DNA of 64,000 nucleotides from Alteromonas sp. ASW11-130 (GCF_026183735.1 NZ_JAPFRE010000038.1:20853-84852); one strand, 5' to 3'. Counted from the stretch's first letter, positions 24,056 to 39,882 are shown. A program made the numbers and translations. Notes: generated by a model not told the origin, from the sequence alone.

Positions 24056-24384
24056 TTCTGAAATAAATTTAATAATTGTAACTTTCTAATTACCCGTCTA
24101 AAAAAGATTCTAGGTCAGCGGCCGAAATGAATTTCGACCGCTTGGCACAAAAATAGCTTAATTTAGTCAGGTCCTCTTATTGTTAAATAAATTTAATATT
24201 TAACTGATATAAAAAAATATACCTATATCTGTGTTTATAGATAGAAAGGTCTTCCATTTTGATATAGAAATCGAGAAGTGAACTCAGAACGTTCTCCGAT
24301 TAATGGACCTATTGACACGCTGGATTTACCCGCTTTTGGGATATGTCAGCGTCATTATAATACTTAAAGTTGCAAGGACATATC
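24056..24384. other. intergenic region after mlaA
   Basis: An imperfect ten-pair hairpin (GCGGCCGAAAT / ATTTCGACCGC) lies near 24118-24142 and may end the ccm-mlaA transcript, though no T run follows. TATAAT at 24356-24361 with TTTTGG 16 bases upstream could be the promoter of the lipoprotein gene, placing its transcription start only about 17 bases before the ATG. No gene is evident. Confidence 0.45.
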
Positions 24385-26718
24385 ATGAAGTACGCCAAAC
24401 TCATTACAATTCTTATGGTGTCATCCTTCTTGACCGCGTGCGGCGGTGGTGGCGGTGGCGACGGCGGTGGAGCCGGAGGAGGCAATGGCGGCGGCGGCGG
24501 TGGAAACCCTCCAGCCAATGTGGCCCCAACCGTCTCGGTCGAATCTGAGTTTATCGTGGCTGGAAACTCTGAAATTACTATTACAGCTACTGCCAATGAT
24601 AGCGATGGCCAAATTGACGCATACCTTTGGGAAGTTACCAGTTCACATACTATTGCGTTGTCAGGTGAAGATACTGACTCTGTAACTTTTACAACGCCCG
24701 ATGTAAATAACACCGAAGAGGTGACGCTAAAGCTTACAGTTACTGATGACGACGGTGCTAAAGCCTCGGGTAATGTGACGGTTATTGTTTACGCGAAGGG
24801 AACGCCACCCCCTCCAACCAGCGAAGCTACGCTTAGTCTGCAAGGAAAAGTGCTGGACAGCGCTGATATTGCCGAAATCACTGTACTACTTAACGGTGAA
24901 GAATTCCCTGCTGACGTTGAAATGCTTAGTTCAACAACGTATTTGGCGTCAATTACAGTAGAAGGGGCGGAGCGCGAACGATATTTAAGTATAAAGGGCT
25001 CGGGTGAAGGTGCCAGTTCCCACGTGGCTATGCTTTCCCTTGTGGGTAAGGTTAATGACCTGATAGAGCAGGCCCAAGGTAACAAAGAAGGTGATGAGAC
25101 TTTAACTAGTGATGAGAATTTTTCTGTTAACCTATCCAGCATAACTACTGCAAAGTATGGTCTGATAAAACAGCACAACGGGGCAACGAGTGTGCACTCT
25201 ATGTCAGCTGTAGAAACAGGCATGTCTTCTTTAGGTACCATCGCTTTGCAAAACTGGGCGTCTGCGGTGCTGGTTGCTGTTGCCGATGGCGATACTTCTG
25301 GTACATTAGCGCTGCCCGCGAATATCGACAATACCCTTGAGTTAGTCGAATCTTCAGACGCGGTTACCACTTATTTGGAAAATGTGTTTTATACAGAAGA
25401 GTTTAAAACAGCCAAGTCAGAGTTGTTTTTCAACAGCGCATACTACAACACGTTAGGAAGCCTTACAGTACCTCTCACGCTGTACTTTAACCCTAAAGAT
25501 GGCCTTAACTTTTCGTTATTTCCTATGAATGGCCTAACCCATAGTCTGATATTAAATGACGATGGCACAGGCAAAATTGATAAGTACAATCTTGAGTGGG
25601 GAGTTGCACCAGTGCAAGGTGTCAATAACGCAGCTATCAACATAGCGTTTGATGACGAGGGCCACTTGGTAACCACAGATGCCGATACCGGTACGAAAAC
25701 CTTAAGTGGTCTTTCAAAAATGCAGTTAATTTTAATTGACCAACCAGTAGAAGGTAGAGCTCACTTTATTGCTTTCACCGAAAGTGAACAAATCGTTGGG
25801 GAAAGTGCCCCTACAGTTACAGGCTCTGAGGTAAACCTGTTGAATGCCTCTTTAGAAACAACCACTATGCCTAAGTTAAGTGAGACCGTTTACGTACCCT
25901 TGCCCAGAGAAAAATTCAGTTCGCAGTATATTCTTGAAAATACCAATGCGTACGGGAAGGCGACTCAATATGAAGAGATTAAACTGAACGCAGATGGCAG
26001 CGGAAGCGCAATATTTACCGGCGCGGATATTACTTGGAGCAAAAACGGCGATACGTTATCGATCTCAGGGTTAAGTTACTACGATAACGATGTGAACTTC
26101 TACTCTCCAGAAGATACGATCACTTATAACGTTGTTAGTCAAAGAAAGACCCATCAAGTGACCAGTGCGACTGTTAAGAAAGCAGGCGCATCAGAACCAA
26201 TCTCAATTGCAACTGGTGCCGCAGTGTTAAATGCCACAGAAAGTGCGTGGACGACAGAAAATGCGCCGGGGTATTATATCGGTAACTTTAGAGCGGTTAG
26301 TAGTCGCCCGTTAGATTCGTTTTTTGTTGAATTAAAGGAGAATGGCCACGCTGACGTTTATTACACAACAGATGGGAACGAAGATGGAAAATTAGTCGAG
26401 ACTAATAATAAGTCTACCGAAGTCACGCATTTGTATGGCACCTGGAATATTGAAAGCGATGGCTCACTTAAATTTTCGACCTTCACCTTGGATAATTTAG
26501 CGACAGACCCTTCTTGTCGTGCTGAAGATCCGGCTACAGGGTGCAAAATTTATGAAGTGCGTACCTGGCGTAAAATTGCTGAGGAAGGCAATGAGATTAT
26601 GGTAACCAATAAACGTTATTTTAACTGGTTAAATCGTTCTCCATTAGAGCCTGATATTGAAACGAACTCATTGGCCACATTAACCAAATCTGACGCTCCA
26701 CCTGTGTCAATTGAGTAG
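24385..26718 (+). CDS. large lipoprotein with glycine linker and PKD-like domain
   Basis: A 777-residue predicted lipoprotein. The ATG at 24385 follows AAGGACA; an earlier in-frame TTG at 24370 lacks such a site. The signal peptide ends in LTAC with lipid-accepting Cys19. A glycine-rich linker of about 25 residues follows, then a PKD/REJ-like Ig fold (PTVSVESEFIVAGNSEITITATANDSDGQ in two parts, LKLTVTDDDGAKASG). I do not recognise the middle and C-terminal 550 residues. They contain YLENVFYTEEFKTAKSELFF, repeated 'DGSG' turns, and a segment resembling a small beta-sandwich (GYYIGNFRAVSSRPLDSFFVEL). It has its own terminator and is flanked by non-related genes, so it appears monocistronic. Outer-membrane or surface location is an inference. 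Confidence 0.72.
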   Translation: MKYAKLITILMVSSFLTACGGGGGGDGGGAGGGNGGGGGGNPPANVAPTVSVESEFIVAGNSEITITATANDSDGQIDAYLWEVTSSHTIALSGEDTDSVTFTTPDVNNTEEVTLKLTVTDDDGAKASGNVTVIVYAKGTPPPPTSEATLSLQGKVLDSADIAEITVLLNGEEFPADVEMLSSTTYLASITVEGAERERYLSIKGSGEGASSHVAMLSLVGKVNDLIEQAQGNKEGDETLTSDENFSVNLSSITTAKYGLIKQHNGATSVHSMSAVETGMSSLGTIALQNWASAVLVAVADGDTSGTLALPANIDNTLELVESSDAVTTYLENVFYTEEFKTAKSELFFNSAYYNTLGSLTVPLTLYFNPKDGLNFSLFPMNGLTHSLILNDDGTGKIDKYNLEWGVAPVQGVNNAAINIAFDDEGHLVTTDADTGTKTLSGLSKMQLILIDQPVEGRAHFIAFTESEQIVGESAPTVTGSEVNLLNASLETTTMPKLSETVYVPLPREKFSSQYILENTNAYGKATQYEEIKLNADGSGSAIFTGADITWSKNGDTLSISGLSYYDNDVNFYSPEDTITYNVVSQRKTHQVTSATVKKAGASEPISIATGAAVLNATESAWTTENAPGYYIGNFRAVSSRPLDSFFVELKENGHADVYYTTDGNEDGKLVETNNKSTEVTHLYGTWNIESDGSLKFSTFTLDNLATDPSCRAEDPATGCKIYEVRTWRKIAEEGNEIMVTNKRYFNWLNRSPLEPDIETNSLATLTKSDAPPVSIE

Positions 26719-26769
26719 TCAGCAATAGCAAAACGCTAGCGTTGGCGGCTAGCCAGCCCACCGTTCGAC

Positions 26770-26802
26770 AAAACCGATGCTTAACTGGCATCGGTTTTTT
26801 TT
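26770..26802 (+). terminator. terminator of the large lipoprotein gene
   Basis: AAAACCGATGC and GCATCGGTTTT form a stem of 11 pairs with a seven-base loop, followed by eight T in total. It lies about 50 bases past the stop. Confidence 0.88.
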
Positions 26803-26945
26803 CCTTCGGGCGACTTTTGTATCTTAAATTACCCTAACTTCGCGCAATCAGCCGCATCAACTTCCCGTTATGGGCTTCTTAAAGTCTCTTAAAAGTCCGC
26901 TCGATAAGGCGGGACATTTTATTACGCATTAGTATTTGGTAGGTA

Positions 26946-26992
26946 AAAAAAAAGCGCGAGCCCGCTAATAATAGCAAGGGGCCCATCAACCA
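26946..26992 (-). terminator. probable galE terminator
   Basis: Just beyond the galE stop on the minus strand, a GC-rich imperfect hairpin (GGGCCCCTTGCT / AGCGGGCTC) is followed, after CGCGC, by nine T. It faces the lipoprotein terminator across converging genes. Confidence 0.5.
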
Positions 26993-26998
26993 ACTGGT

Positions 26999-28018
26999 TT
27001 ATTTTTGAAATCCATTTGGGTTGTCAGACTGCCAACGCCAAATATCCTGACACATCGCTTCAAGATCTTTTTCAGCGTGCCAATTAAGCTCTTTGGCGGC
27101 AAGAGTTGGATCAGCGTAACAAGAGGCCACATCACCGTTTCTTCTTGGTGCTATGGTATAAGGGATCTGTTTTCCTGACGCTTTTTCAAAGGCTTTAATC
27201 ATTTCGAGTACTGAATAGCCTTGCCCTGTGCCTAGGTTGTAAATATCTAATCCCATATTTAAAGCCAAACGATCCAGAGCCTTTAAATGGCCATTCGCGA
27301 GATCTTCAACGTGGATGTAGTCTCTTACACCAGTGCCATCTTTGGTGTCGTAATCGTCCCCGAACACACTGAGTTGTTCTAATTTACCCGTGGCTACCTG
27401 TGAAATATAAGGCATCAGGTTATTCGGAATACCGTTTGGATCTTCGCCGATACGTCCAGAGGGATGCGCACCAACTGGATTAAAATAGCGCAGTAGGACT
27501 ATGTTCCACGCGTTGTCAGAGTGGTACAGGTCGGTTAGGATGTGCTCAACCATTAGCTTGGACATGCCATAAGGATTGGTAGGGTGACCAGTAGACATAT
27601 TCTCTCTTAACGGCAGTGACACAGGATCACCGTAGACGGTAGCAGAAGAACTGAATACCATGTTCTTAACGTTATGTCGCTGCATCGCTTTACATAGCGT
27701 AAGGGTGCCATAGACATTATTTTCATAGTACTGCATGGGCTTTTCTACGGATTCACCTACGGCTTTCAACCCAGCGAAATGAATAACCGAACCAATATCA
27801 TTTTGAGCAAAAACTGATTCCAATTTTTTTTCATCGCGGATGTCGCCTTCAATAAACTTCAGTGACTTACCAGTGATTTCCTCTACCCGCCGCAGGGATT
27901 CTATACTTGAATTGGCTAGATTATCTAAAACAATAACGGGGTAGTCCTGCTCTAATAATTGAAGGGTAGTATGGCTACCAATATATCCTGCTCCCCCCGT
28001 GACTAGTACAGACTTCAT
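26999..28018 (-). CDS. galE: UDP-glucose 4-epimerase GalE
   Basis: Interconverts UDP-glucose and UDP-galactose, feeding galactose use and surface polysaccharide synthesis. It is an extended short-chain dehydrogenase with the NAD motif [14 protein letters not shown] at the N-terminus, [14 protein letters not shown], the [10 protein letters not shown] serine region, and the catalytic YGMSK. The C-terminal [13 protein letters not shown] segment is typical. It has 339 residues. Its start overlaps the stop of the small upstream membrane protein gene by four bases. Confidence 0.96.
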   Translation of the reverse strand: MKSVLVTGGAGYIGSHTTLQLLEQDYPVIVLDNLANSSIESLRRVEEITGKSLKFIEGDIRDEKKLESVFAQNDIGSVIHFAGLKAVGESVEKPMQYYENNVYGTLTLCKAMQRHNVKNMVFSSSATVYGDPVSLPLRENMSTGHPTNPYGMSKLMVEHILTDLYHSDNAWNIVLLRYFNPVGAHPSGRIGEDPNGIPNNLMPYISQVATGKLEQLSVFGDDYDTKDGTGVRDYIHVEDLANGHLKALDRLALNMGLDIYNLGTGQGYSVLEMIKAFEKASGKQIPYTIAPRRNGDVASCYADPTLAAKELNWHAEKDLEAMCQDIWRWQSDNPNGFQK

Positions 28019-28320
28019 TGTGACTCCTTTGTGCTGGGGTTAGTGATTAAGTATTTTGCACTTAACGAATATTGTATAGGCTTTACCAACAGAGGATAAA
28101 GTAAAATAATTGCCGCTGCCCATAGCAAGGATGTCCAATCCTGTGCTGTTCTCAAAACCAACGCAAAAGCCGGACAGATGACCAGCAATTTCAGAACATT
28201 TAACAGCGTTTTTTCGGGAACAGTTAATGATTTTGCCGCTACTTCGAGTCTCGCCATACGCTCTGATAGCGACAACCCTTGAAGGGCGGGGATATGCTTT
28301 GTCGTAAAGTAAAATGCCAT
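28015..28320 (-). CDS. small membrane protein coupled to galE
   Basis: A 101-residue protein with two predicted membrane segments ([17 protein letters not shown] and [16 protein letters not shown]) after an amphipathic basic N-terminus ([28 protein letters not shown] in two parts). It resembles small uncharacterised membrane proteins found in Shewanella and Alteromonas; I recall a DUF6170 label but cannot confirm it. It overlaps galE by four bases (ATGA), so translation is coupled. No function can be assigned. Confidence 0.7.
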   Translation of the reverse strand: MAFYFTTKHIPALQGLSLSERMARLEVAAKSLTVPEKTLLNVLKLLVICPAFALVLRTAQDWTSLLWAAAIILLYPLLVKPIQYSLSAKYLITNPSTKESQ

Positions 28321-28329
28321 GTATATCTC

Positions 28330-28373
28330 TTAAAAAAAACCGCTGAGACATCTTCATGCTCAGCGGTTTATAT
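28330..28373 (-). terminator. terminator of the POT transporter gene
   Basis: AAACCGCTGAG and CTCAGCGGTTT form an 11-pair stem with an 11-base loop. On the minus strand the second arm is followed by a run of T. It lies about 30 bases after the transporter stop and before the galE pair. Confidence 0.88.
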
Positions 28374-28403
28374 GATTTAGCTAACTAATTGGATCGAAAG
28401 AAC

Positions 28404-29924
28404 TTAGCCTTGTTGAGCAACAGGATGCGGTTCTGCCAGATGATCTTTTTGAGCTAGCTTTTCCCACTTCCGCGTTTTTAGTGTTAGCAGCAGTACGACG
28501 ATACCAATGGCAATGCTAAATAAACTTATTTGAATAAATAGGTTGGGCATTTGGTCCAATCGTTCTGGGTTGAAGTTACCTGCTAACAAACCTGCAATCA
28601 CGTTACCAATTGAATAGGTTAAAACAAATACACCCATCATCTGACCAGCAAATCGCTTGGGCGAAAGTTTACTGACTGCACTTAGCGCGACTGGACTTAA
28701 ACATAGTTCACCAACGGTGTGCAAGAAATAGGTCATTACCAACCAGTAAGGAGCTACCTTTAAACCGCTGGCGGCTAACTGGGCCGCAAAGAACATGACA
28801 ATGAAACCCGTTGCCATAATGATTAAGCCGATTGCACATTTAGCACCGTATGATGGGTCGATCATACGTTTGCCTAAGTTGATCCATAGCGCAGCAAAGA
28901 AAGGCGAAAGTAGAATAATGAAAAAAGAATTCGCCGACTGGAACCAAGGCGCTGGAATTTCAAAGTCGCCCAGCATTCTGTCTGTATAATCTCGACCGAA
29001 TAAGTTTAACGAGGAGCCAGCCTGTTCGAAACCAGCCCAGAAGCAAGCTGAGGCCACACAAATTAAAAACAGTGCTCCCATCCGTCTTTTTTCGACGTAA
29101 TTAAGTTCGCCAAAAAAGAAAATACCACCAAAGTAAAGCAGAAACGTTACAGTAAATACAACCGCTACTTGTTCAGCAAGTGTGACAGGATTGATTGTGA
29201 CCATACCTTGAAAAACAAGATAGGTGGTAATTGCCAATGCAGCGAGAAAAATAATGATACCAGCCCAGCTTAATTTTCTGGCGGTTGGAGAAATCGAAAC
29301 AGTGGGTTCACTGGATTCTCCCTCAAGCTTGTGCTGAGTCATTTTGTATTGAATTAAACCAATAGCCATACCGACTGCTGCGGCACCAAATGCCCAATGG
29401 TAACCTTGGTTAACCTGTAACCAGCCACACACGAGATAACCAATTACGGAGCCGATATTGATACCCATGTAATAAATGGTATAGCCACTATCTCTGCGGG
29501 TATCGCTTTCTGAGTATAACTGTCCGACGATGGCGCCAATATTGGGTTTAAGTAAACCGGTACCAAGTACAACTAAAATAAGGCCGATAAAAAAGGAGCT
29601 TTCAGAAGGAATTGCTAAAACAATATGACCGGTCATTATAATGATGCCGCCATACCATACCGCTTTTTGTCCACCGATTAATCTGTCAGCAATCCAGCCG
29701 CCAGGTAAACCCATAAAATATACCGCCCCGGTATATAATCCGTAGATTGCAGTAGCCGTGGCCACGGTAAATGCCAGCCCTTCTTCTTGCAAACTGGCCG
29801 TCATGAAAAGCACGAGAAGAGCACGCATGCCGTAGTAACTCATTCGTTCCCACATCTCGGTAAAGAATAACGTTTGGAGCCCCCCAGGGTGCCCAAAGAA
29901 GCTAGTGTCGTTAGAATTTTTCAT
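28404..29924 (-). CDS. proton-dependent oligopeptide transporter (POT/PTR2 family)
   Basis: A 506-residue MFS-fold transporter for di- and tripeptides. The POT signature is clear: FFTEMWERMSYYGMRALLVLFM (the ExxER motif) in helix 1, GTGLLKPNIGAIVGQLY, the PTR2 motif GYTIYYMGINIGSVIGYLVCGWL in two parts, and FFLHTVGELCLSPVALSAVSKLSPKR near helix 10 with its conserved Glu-Leu-Cys. About 14 hydrophobic segments are present. It is monocistronic, with a strong terminator and a 540-base upstream region. Exact substrate range is unknown. Confidence 0.93.
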   Translation of the reverse strand: MKNSNDTSFFGHPGGLQTLFFTEMWERMSYYGMRALLVLFMTASLQEEGLAFTVATATAIYGLYTGAVYFMGLPGGWIADRLIGGQKAVWYGGIIIMTGHIVLAIPSESSFFIGLILVVLGTGLLKPNIGAIVGQLYSESDTRRDSGYTIYYMGINIGSVIGYLVCGWLQVNQGYHWAFGAAAVGMAIGLIQYKMTQHKLEGESSEPTVSISPTARKLSWAGIIIFLAALAITTYLVFQGMVTINPVTLAEQVAVVFTVTFLLYFGGIFFFGELNYVEKRRMGALFLICVASACFWAGFEQAGSSLNLFGRDYTDRMLGDFEIPAPWFQSANSFFIILLSPFFAALWINLGKRMIDPSYGAKCAIGLIIMATGFIVMFFAAQLAASGLKVAPYWLVMTYFLHTVGELCLSPVALSAVSKLSPKRFAGQMMGVFVLTYSIGNVIAGLLAGNFNPERLDQMPNLFIQISLFSIAIGIVVLLLTLKTRKWEKLAQKDHLAEPHPVAQQG

Positions 29925-30464
29925 TGTTTACATCATGTTCCGTAGAAATATTATTGTTGTGATTTGGTTTTCGGTCCCCTCAACAATTGTTCGCTTATTC
30001 ACTTTTACTGTATGAAAAGCACCGACGAACGTGATGTTAAGGGCCGTCTTTTATCAAAGATAGCCCGTTATACTAGAGGATATGGGCTGTTACAAGCAAA
30101 CACGTTAACTTTATTAATGAATATTTATGTCATATCAGTTCGCGATATTTGGGGGTTATAGAAAGAATGATTGGTAAAAACAATGCCATAGTCTTTCAGA
30201 TCAAGGCAATATAGCGCCCAGGCATTCCTATTTTCCGGTTCGAGCGACGCTTTTACTGCGTTCACATGGTTCCCACTGGGGTTTAATCAGTCTTAAGGAA
30301 TTTTCCAAATCGGTTAGTCACAAAGCGAAAAATTTCCCCCATGTAAGTAAACGCTATTGCGATTTGGTACCCACAACCACGCGTTATTGAATGCTACTTA
30401 TGTATTTATGTGGTCTTGTATAGTTGAATAGGAACGCAATAAGTGACCTGGGAAGCAGTAAACG
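29925..30464. other. intergenic region upstream of the POT gene
   Basis: This 540-base stretch holds no convincing gene. AACAATTGTT is a ten-base palindrome about 60 bases upstream of the transporter start. A hairpin AGCCC...GGGCT lies at about 30063-30088 without a T run. A 65-codon frame at 29964-30161 has no ribosome binding site and no recognisable content. Confidence 0.5.
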
Positions 30465-30857
30465 CTAAAGGTTTTTTGCTAGTTCACTGTTTGGAATGAC
30501 TAAAACGTCTACCTGAGAGCCTTTGCCATCAGTTGATACAATAATGCGTAGGGTATCGTGTTCACCGGTCAACAATGTATAGCCATTGAAAGTCGAGGTA
30601 ATTTTCAATGAGGGAACGGTGGATTGGAAATGTTTTATCAATGCATCTTTATTCTCAGGTGAGAAAAATATCATTGACGCAGGAGTATCTCCGTCAAACA
30701 GCTGACATTGTTTCGCACTTGCCGGCAAGTGAATTGAAAAAAATGAGCTGGGACAGGTTTGTATTTCTGGTTGCGTAGCGCTATCGTCGGCAGCATAACC
30801 GGCTTGGGAAAACACTATACCAAGTGCTACCACGCTGTGGCGAAAGAATTTACTCAT
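30465..30857 (-). CDS. small exported protein of unknown function
   Basis: With the ATG at 30857 the protein has 130 residues and a clear signal peptide (FFRHSVVALGIVFSQAGYA, cleavage after AYA). The mature part has two cysteines that could form a disulfide (QTCPSSFF and AKQCQLFDG) and ends in IIVSTDGKGSQVDVLVIPNSELAKNL. The longer frame beginning at 30950 would bury the signal peptide. It lies downstream of gltBD in the same direction, about 105 bases after gltD. I do not recognise the family. Confidence 0.62.
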   Translation of the reverse strand: MSKFFRHSVVALGIVFSQAGYAADDSATQPEIQTCPSSFFSIHLPASAKQCQLFDGDTPASMIFFSPENKDALIKHFQSTVPSLKITSTFNGYTLLTGEHDTLRIIVSTDGKGSQVDVLVIPNSELAKNL

Positions 30858-30962
30858 ATTGGCAGACCTACATACTACTGTTCTCTTTACTATAATGCCT
30901 GGCGAGAAGAGGCGCAATTGAGGAAGCGCCCCTTTAGGTATGTAAACCAAGGGGTGGGTATT

Positions 30963-36856
<5,894 letters not shown>

Positions 36857-37455
36857 TATCTGCTCCTTAAACCATGCATGGGTAGGGTACAACGCTGCAC
36901 AGAATCGTTAAAAAGTACGAGGTGCAAGGTGGCGGCAATCAGTTTTTATTATGCGTAGTTCCAAGTGAAAAGCGGTTCTTTATTATTGATAGTCCTGACA
37001 CTATCAAAACAACACACTACTTCCTCACGCTTGCTGCCGTTTGTCGTTGTCATCGTTAGGGATGAATCGCCTGTCCGCATTATTATTCATTTTTTGTCAG
37101 CGGCCGTACAACATAGCTATTTTAGGAAATAAAATCAATCCATAACACGGATAGCAGCAGTGGATTTTTCTTGATTTTTATATAATTATATTTTTATCAA
37201 GTAGTTAATTCAATTTACTTTGCAGGCCGACAGTTGTTGCTTAGCCTCTAAATAGGATGGATATCCTAAATTTCGCCAGCTTGTTGCTTTGTGAGTTATG
37301 AATAATTATGTATAAATTATTCACAATAATTTAACATCAGGTCGTTTGATGGATACTTCGAAAGTTTCTAATTTCGATAAATGCTTTCAATCTTAGACGA
37401 AATCGTTCAACACCTGCTAGGATAGGCCCACCTGAGTTTTCTTAATAGATTTTAG
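36857..37455. other. divergent regulatory region between gltB and arcB
   Basis: A 599-base gene-free region. It contains a 22-base inverted repeat (36986-37007) and a shorter palindrome TAGGAT-GGAT-ATCCTA (37253-37268). The stretch nearest arcB is AT-rich. No clear promoter hexamers were found for arcB, and no small gene is evident. Confidence 0.55.
36986..37007. promoter_or_regulatory. perfect inverted repeat upstream of gltB
   Basis: TTGATAGT and ACTATCAA form perfect eight-base arms separated by CCTGAC. It lies about 130 bases before gltB and 450 before arcB. The dyad has the size of a dimeric regulator site; the protein that would bind it is unknown. Confidence 0.6.
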
Positions 37456-39810
37456 ATGCATCAAGATTCACCAAAAGATTCGTGGGCAATTCGCTTTGCT
37501 CAGTTTGTGCAGCGCTTTGGTACGCTGAAACTTAGTTTTGTTTTTGTCTTACTGACGCTGGTTGTCACTCTGGGTGGCTCATATATGATCCGAGTGGGTC
37601 TAGGCAGCGAAGTAGACCCCGATGATTTTATCAGCGCGGTGATTCTAACCATGCTTTCCGCGCCTTGGGTTTTGTTTTTCTTTAGTGAGCTGGTTAAGCA
37701 ATTGGAAAGCTCTCGTACCAATCTGAAAGAGGTGGTCGCGCAGCTGGAAAAATTGCGTGAAGAAGATGTATTTCTTAACCGTGAGCTACAAAACAATATT
37801 CGCCAGCTAAACTATGAAATTGAACAACGGCGCTCAGCACAAGAAGAGCGTGAAGCAGTGTTTAAAGATTTAGAAAAGGAAATTCAAGATAAGTCTGAAC
37901 AGGAAGAGCAGGCTCGTCGTTTGTCCACCTTACTGCGTTCAATCATTGATGCCTCGCCAGATTTGATTTACTACCGTAACGAAGAAGGGCGTTTTGCGGG
38001 GTGTAATCGTGTGGCAGAAATGATGACGGGCAAATCTGAAAAAGAGTTGCTTGGTCTGACACCCCATGACGTCTATGAGGAAGACTTGGCCCGTCAAGTG
38101 GTGACAAGCGATCACGAGGTTTTAGAAACCAATGCCAGTATTACCGAAGAACTGTGGCTACGCTTTGCTGACGGCCGACGACGTTATTTTGAAATGCGTA
38201 AAGTTCCCTTTTTCGATGCCGATGGAAAACGTTTAGGGTTGTTGGCATTTGGTCGCGATATGACAGAACGCAAAATTGCCGAAAATGCCGCTGCTAAAGC
38301 GAGTACGGATAAGACGCGATTTATCGCCACTATTAGTCATGAGTTACGTACTCCTTTAAATGGGATTGTCGGCCTAAGCCGGATGTTACGAGATACCGAC
38401 TTAAATGAAGAACAATTTAGTTGGGTTAGTACCATTTATGCCAGCGCTATTACCTTAGGTAATATCTTCAATGACATCATAGATTTGGATAAGTTGGATC
38501 GAGACAAGTTGGAGTTAAGCCTCAAAACAGTGTCACTTAAGGACTTTACCGAAGAGCTTAGTAGCATTATTCGATTACTGGCGGCAGATAAGTCGCTCAA
38601 TCTGATCACCACGATTAATGAACCGTTGCCCCAACTGGTGGAGGTAGATGGAACACGTTTACGTCAAATCTTATGGAACATTTTATTTAATGCTGTGAAA
38701 TTCACCCAGAAAGGCCAGGTAAATTTAACGGTTTCTGCCACCAAACCAGTCAACGATATTTCGCTAGTGACTTATGTAATCGAAGACACAGGGGTGGGTA
38801 TTCCCGAAGAGGAATTGGATAAAATTTTTGCTATGTATTACCAGGTGGATCATCCTGATCACCAATCTGCGACAGGTACCGGAATTGGTTTGGCTATTTG
38901 TAAACAAATGGTTGAGCTGATGAAGGGAGAGATTAAAGTGACCAGCGAAGTAGGTAAAGGCACACGTTTTGAAATCGAATTGCCGTTACACATTTCGAAA
39001 CGGCCAATGCAAGTAGCCAAGCTACAAGTGACCGACCTCAACATTCTATTGGTTGAAGATATTGAATTAAACGTAATGGTAGCTAAAGCGTTACTGGAGA
39101 AATTAGGTCAACGGGTAGATGTTGCGATGACCGGAGGCGAGGCAATCGACAAGGTCAGAAAAAGCCAATATGACCTTATATTACTGGATATCCAACTACC
39201 TGATATGAGTGGCTTTGATGTAGCCAGTACGCTTCATGAAGAAGATCTGGTGATGCAAACTCCGATCGTTGCGCTCACAGCGAATGTAATCAAAAAGCGC
39301 GAAGAGTATTTACAAAATGGTATGGATGACATCATTGCAAAGCCAATAAAGAAAAGTCGGGTGATAGAAGTATTCAATTCTTTATTCGCTGACCCTATGA
39401 CACTGAGAGTCAGTGATAGTAACGAGTCCAAGCGCGAATCAGCGAAATCATTAAATAATATTCTCGACATGGATTTACTGCAAATGCTGGTCGATACCAT
39501 CGGCGAGGACATGATCCGCGCGAGTGTAAAAGTATTTCAGGACAAGATGCCTGAATACATGGACATATTGCAGTCTAATTTAAGTGCGGATGAAAAAGAT
39601 GAGGTTTGCGCGCAAGCGCACAAAATTAAGGGCGCCGCTGGCTCTGTCGGCTTGGCTCGCGTACAACGCATTGCCAACCAGATTCAGCAAGGCGACCATC
39701 CGGCCTGGTGGCAGAACGTGCATGACTGGGTGGAAGAGTTACAAATGGCTGTACCCCACGATATGAAGTCACTCAACGAATGGTTAAATGAGCAGATGGT
39801 GGATGATTAG
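37456..39810 (+). CDS. arcB: hybrid sensor histidine kinase ArcB
   Basis: Membrane sensor that signals quinone redox state to the ArcA response regulator. Two membrane helices lie near residues 24-45 and 58-77, followed by a coiled coil (about 80-150) and a PAS domain (about 160-275, IDASPDLIYYRNEEGRFAGCN in two parts). The HisKA site is FIATISHELRTPLNG with His295. HATPase motifs are LWNILFNAVKFT and GTGIGLAIC. The receiver domain has Asp578 (LILLDIQLPDM) and the HPt domain His722 (AQAHKIKGAAGSVGL). This domain order and the 784-residue length are those of ArcB. It is divergent from gltB. No strong Shine-Dalgarno precedes the ATG. Confidence 0.94.
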   Translation: MHQDSPKDSWAIRFAQFVQRFGTLKLSFVFVLLTLVVTLGGSYMIRVGLGSEVDPDDFISAVILTMLSAPWVLFFFSELVKQLESSRTNLKEVVAQLEKLREEDVFLNRELQNNIRQLNYEIEQRRSAQEEREAVFKDLEKEIQDKSEQEEQARRLSTLLRSIIDASPDLIYYRNEEGRFAGCNRVAEMMTGKSEKELLGLTPHDVYEEDLARQVVTSDHEVLETNASITEELWLRFADGRRRYFEMRKVPFFDADGKRLGLLAFGRDMTERKIAENAAAKASTDKTRFIATISHELRTPLNGIVGLSRMLRDTDLNEEQFSWVSTIYASAITLGNIFNDIIDLDKLDRDKLELSLKTVSLKDFTEELSSIIRLLAADKSLNLITTINEPLPQLVEVDGTRLRQILWNILFNAVKFTQKGQVNLTVSATKPVNDISLVTYVIEDTGVGIPEEELDKIFAMYYQVDHPDHQSATGTGIGLAICKQMVELMKGEIKVTSEVGKGTRFEIELPLHISKRPMQVAKLQVTDLNILLVEDIELNVMVAKALLEKLGQRVDVAMTGGEAIDKVRKSQYDLILLDIQLPDMSGFDVASTLHEEDLVMQTPIVALTANVIKKREEYLQNGMDDIIAKPIKKSRVIEVFNSLFADPMTLRVSDSNESKRESAKSLNNILDMDLLQMLVDTIGEDMIRASVKVFQDKMPEYMDILQSNLSADEKDEVCAQAHKIKGAAGSVGLARVQRIANQIQQGDHPAWWQNVHDWVEELQMAVPHDMKSLNEWLNEQMVDD

Positions 39811-39850
39811 AGTGTAAAACCATTGTGCAAAAAGCTGTAAAGCTTGTACT

Positions 39851-39882
39851 GAACGAGGGCAATTCGGAAACTGCTCTCGTTC
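39851..39882 (+). terminator. hairpin downstream of arcB
   Basis: GAACGAGGGCA and TGCTCTCGTTC pair at 10 of 11 positions with a ten-base loop, about 40 bases past the arcB stop. The following sequence is only weakly T-rich (ATTACCCT), so its efficiency as a terminator is uncertain. Confidence 0.45.

Noticed and set aside
24309..24713. Minus-strand frame rich in proline and alanine near the lipoprotein start.
   Set aside because: It is the shadow of the glycine-codon tract in the lipoprotein gene.
29964..30161. A 65-codon frame upstream of the POT gene.
   Set aside because: No ribosome binding site, no motif, and unstable composition along its length.
37253..37268. TAGGAT-GGAT-ATCCTA palindrome as an operator for arcB.
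   Set aside because: Only six-base arms; expected by chance at this density, so kept as a note only.
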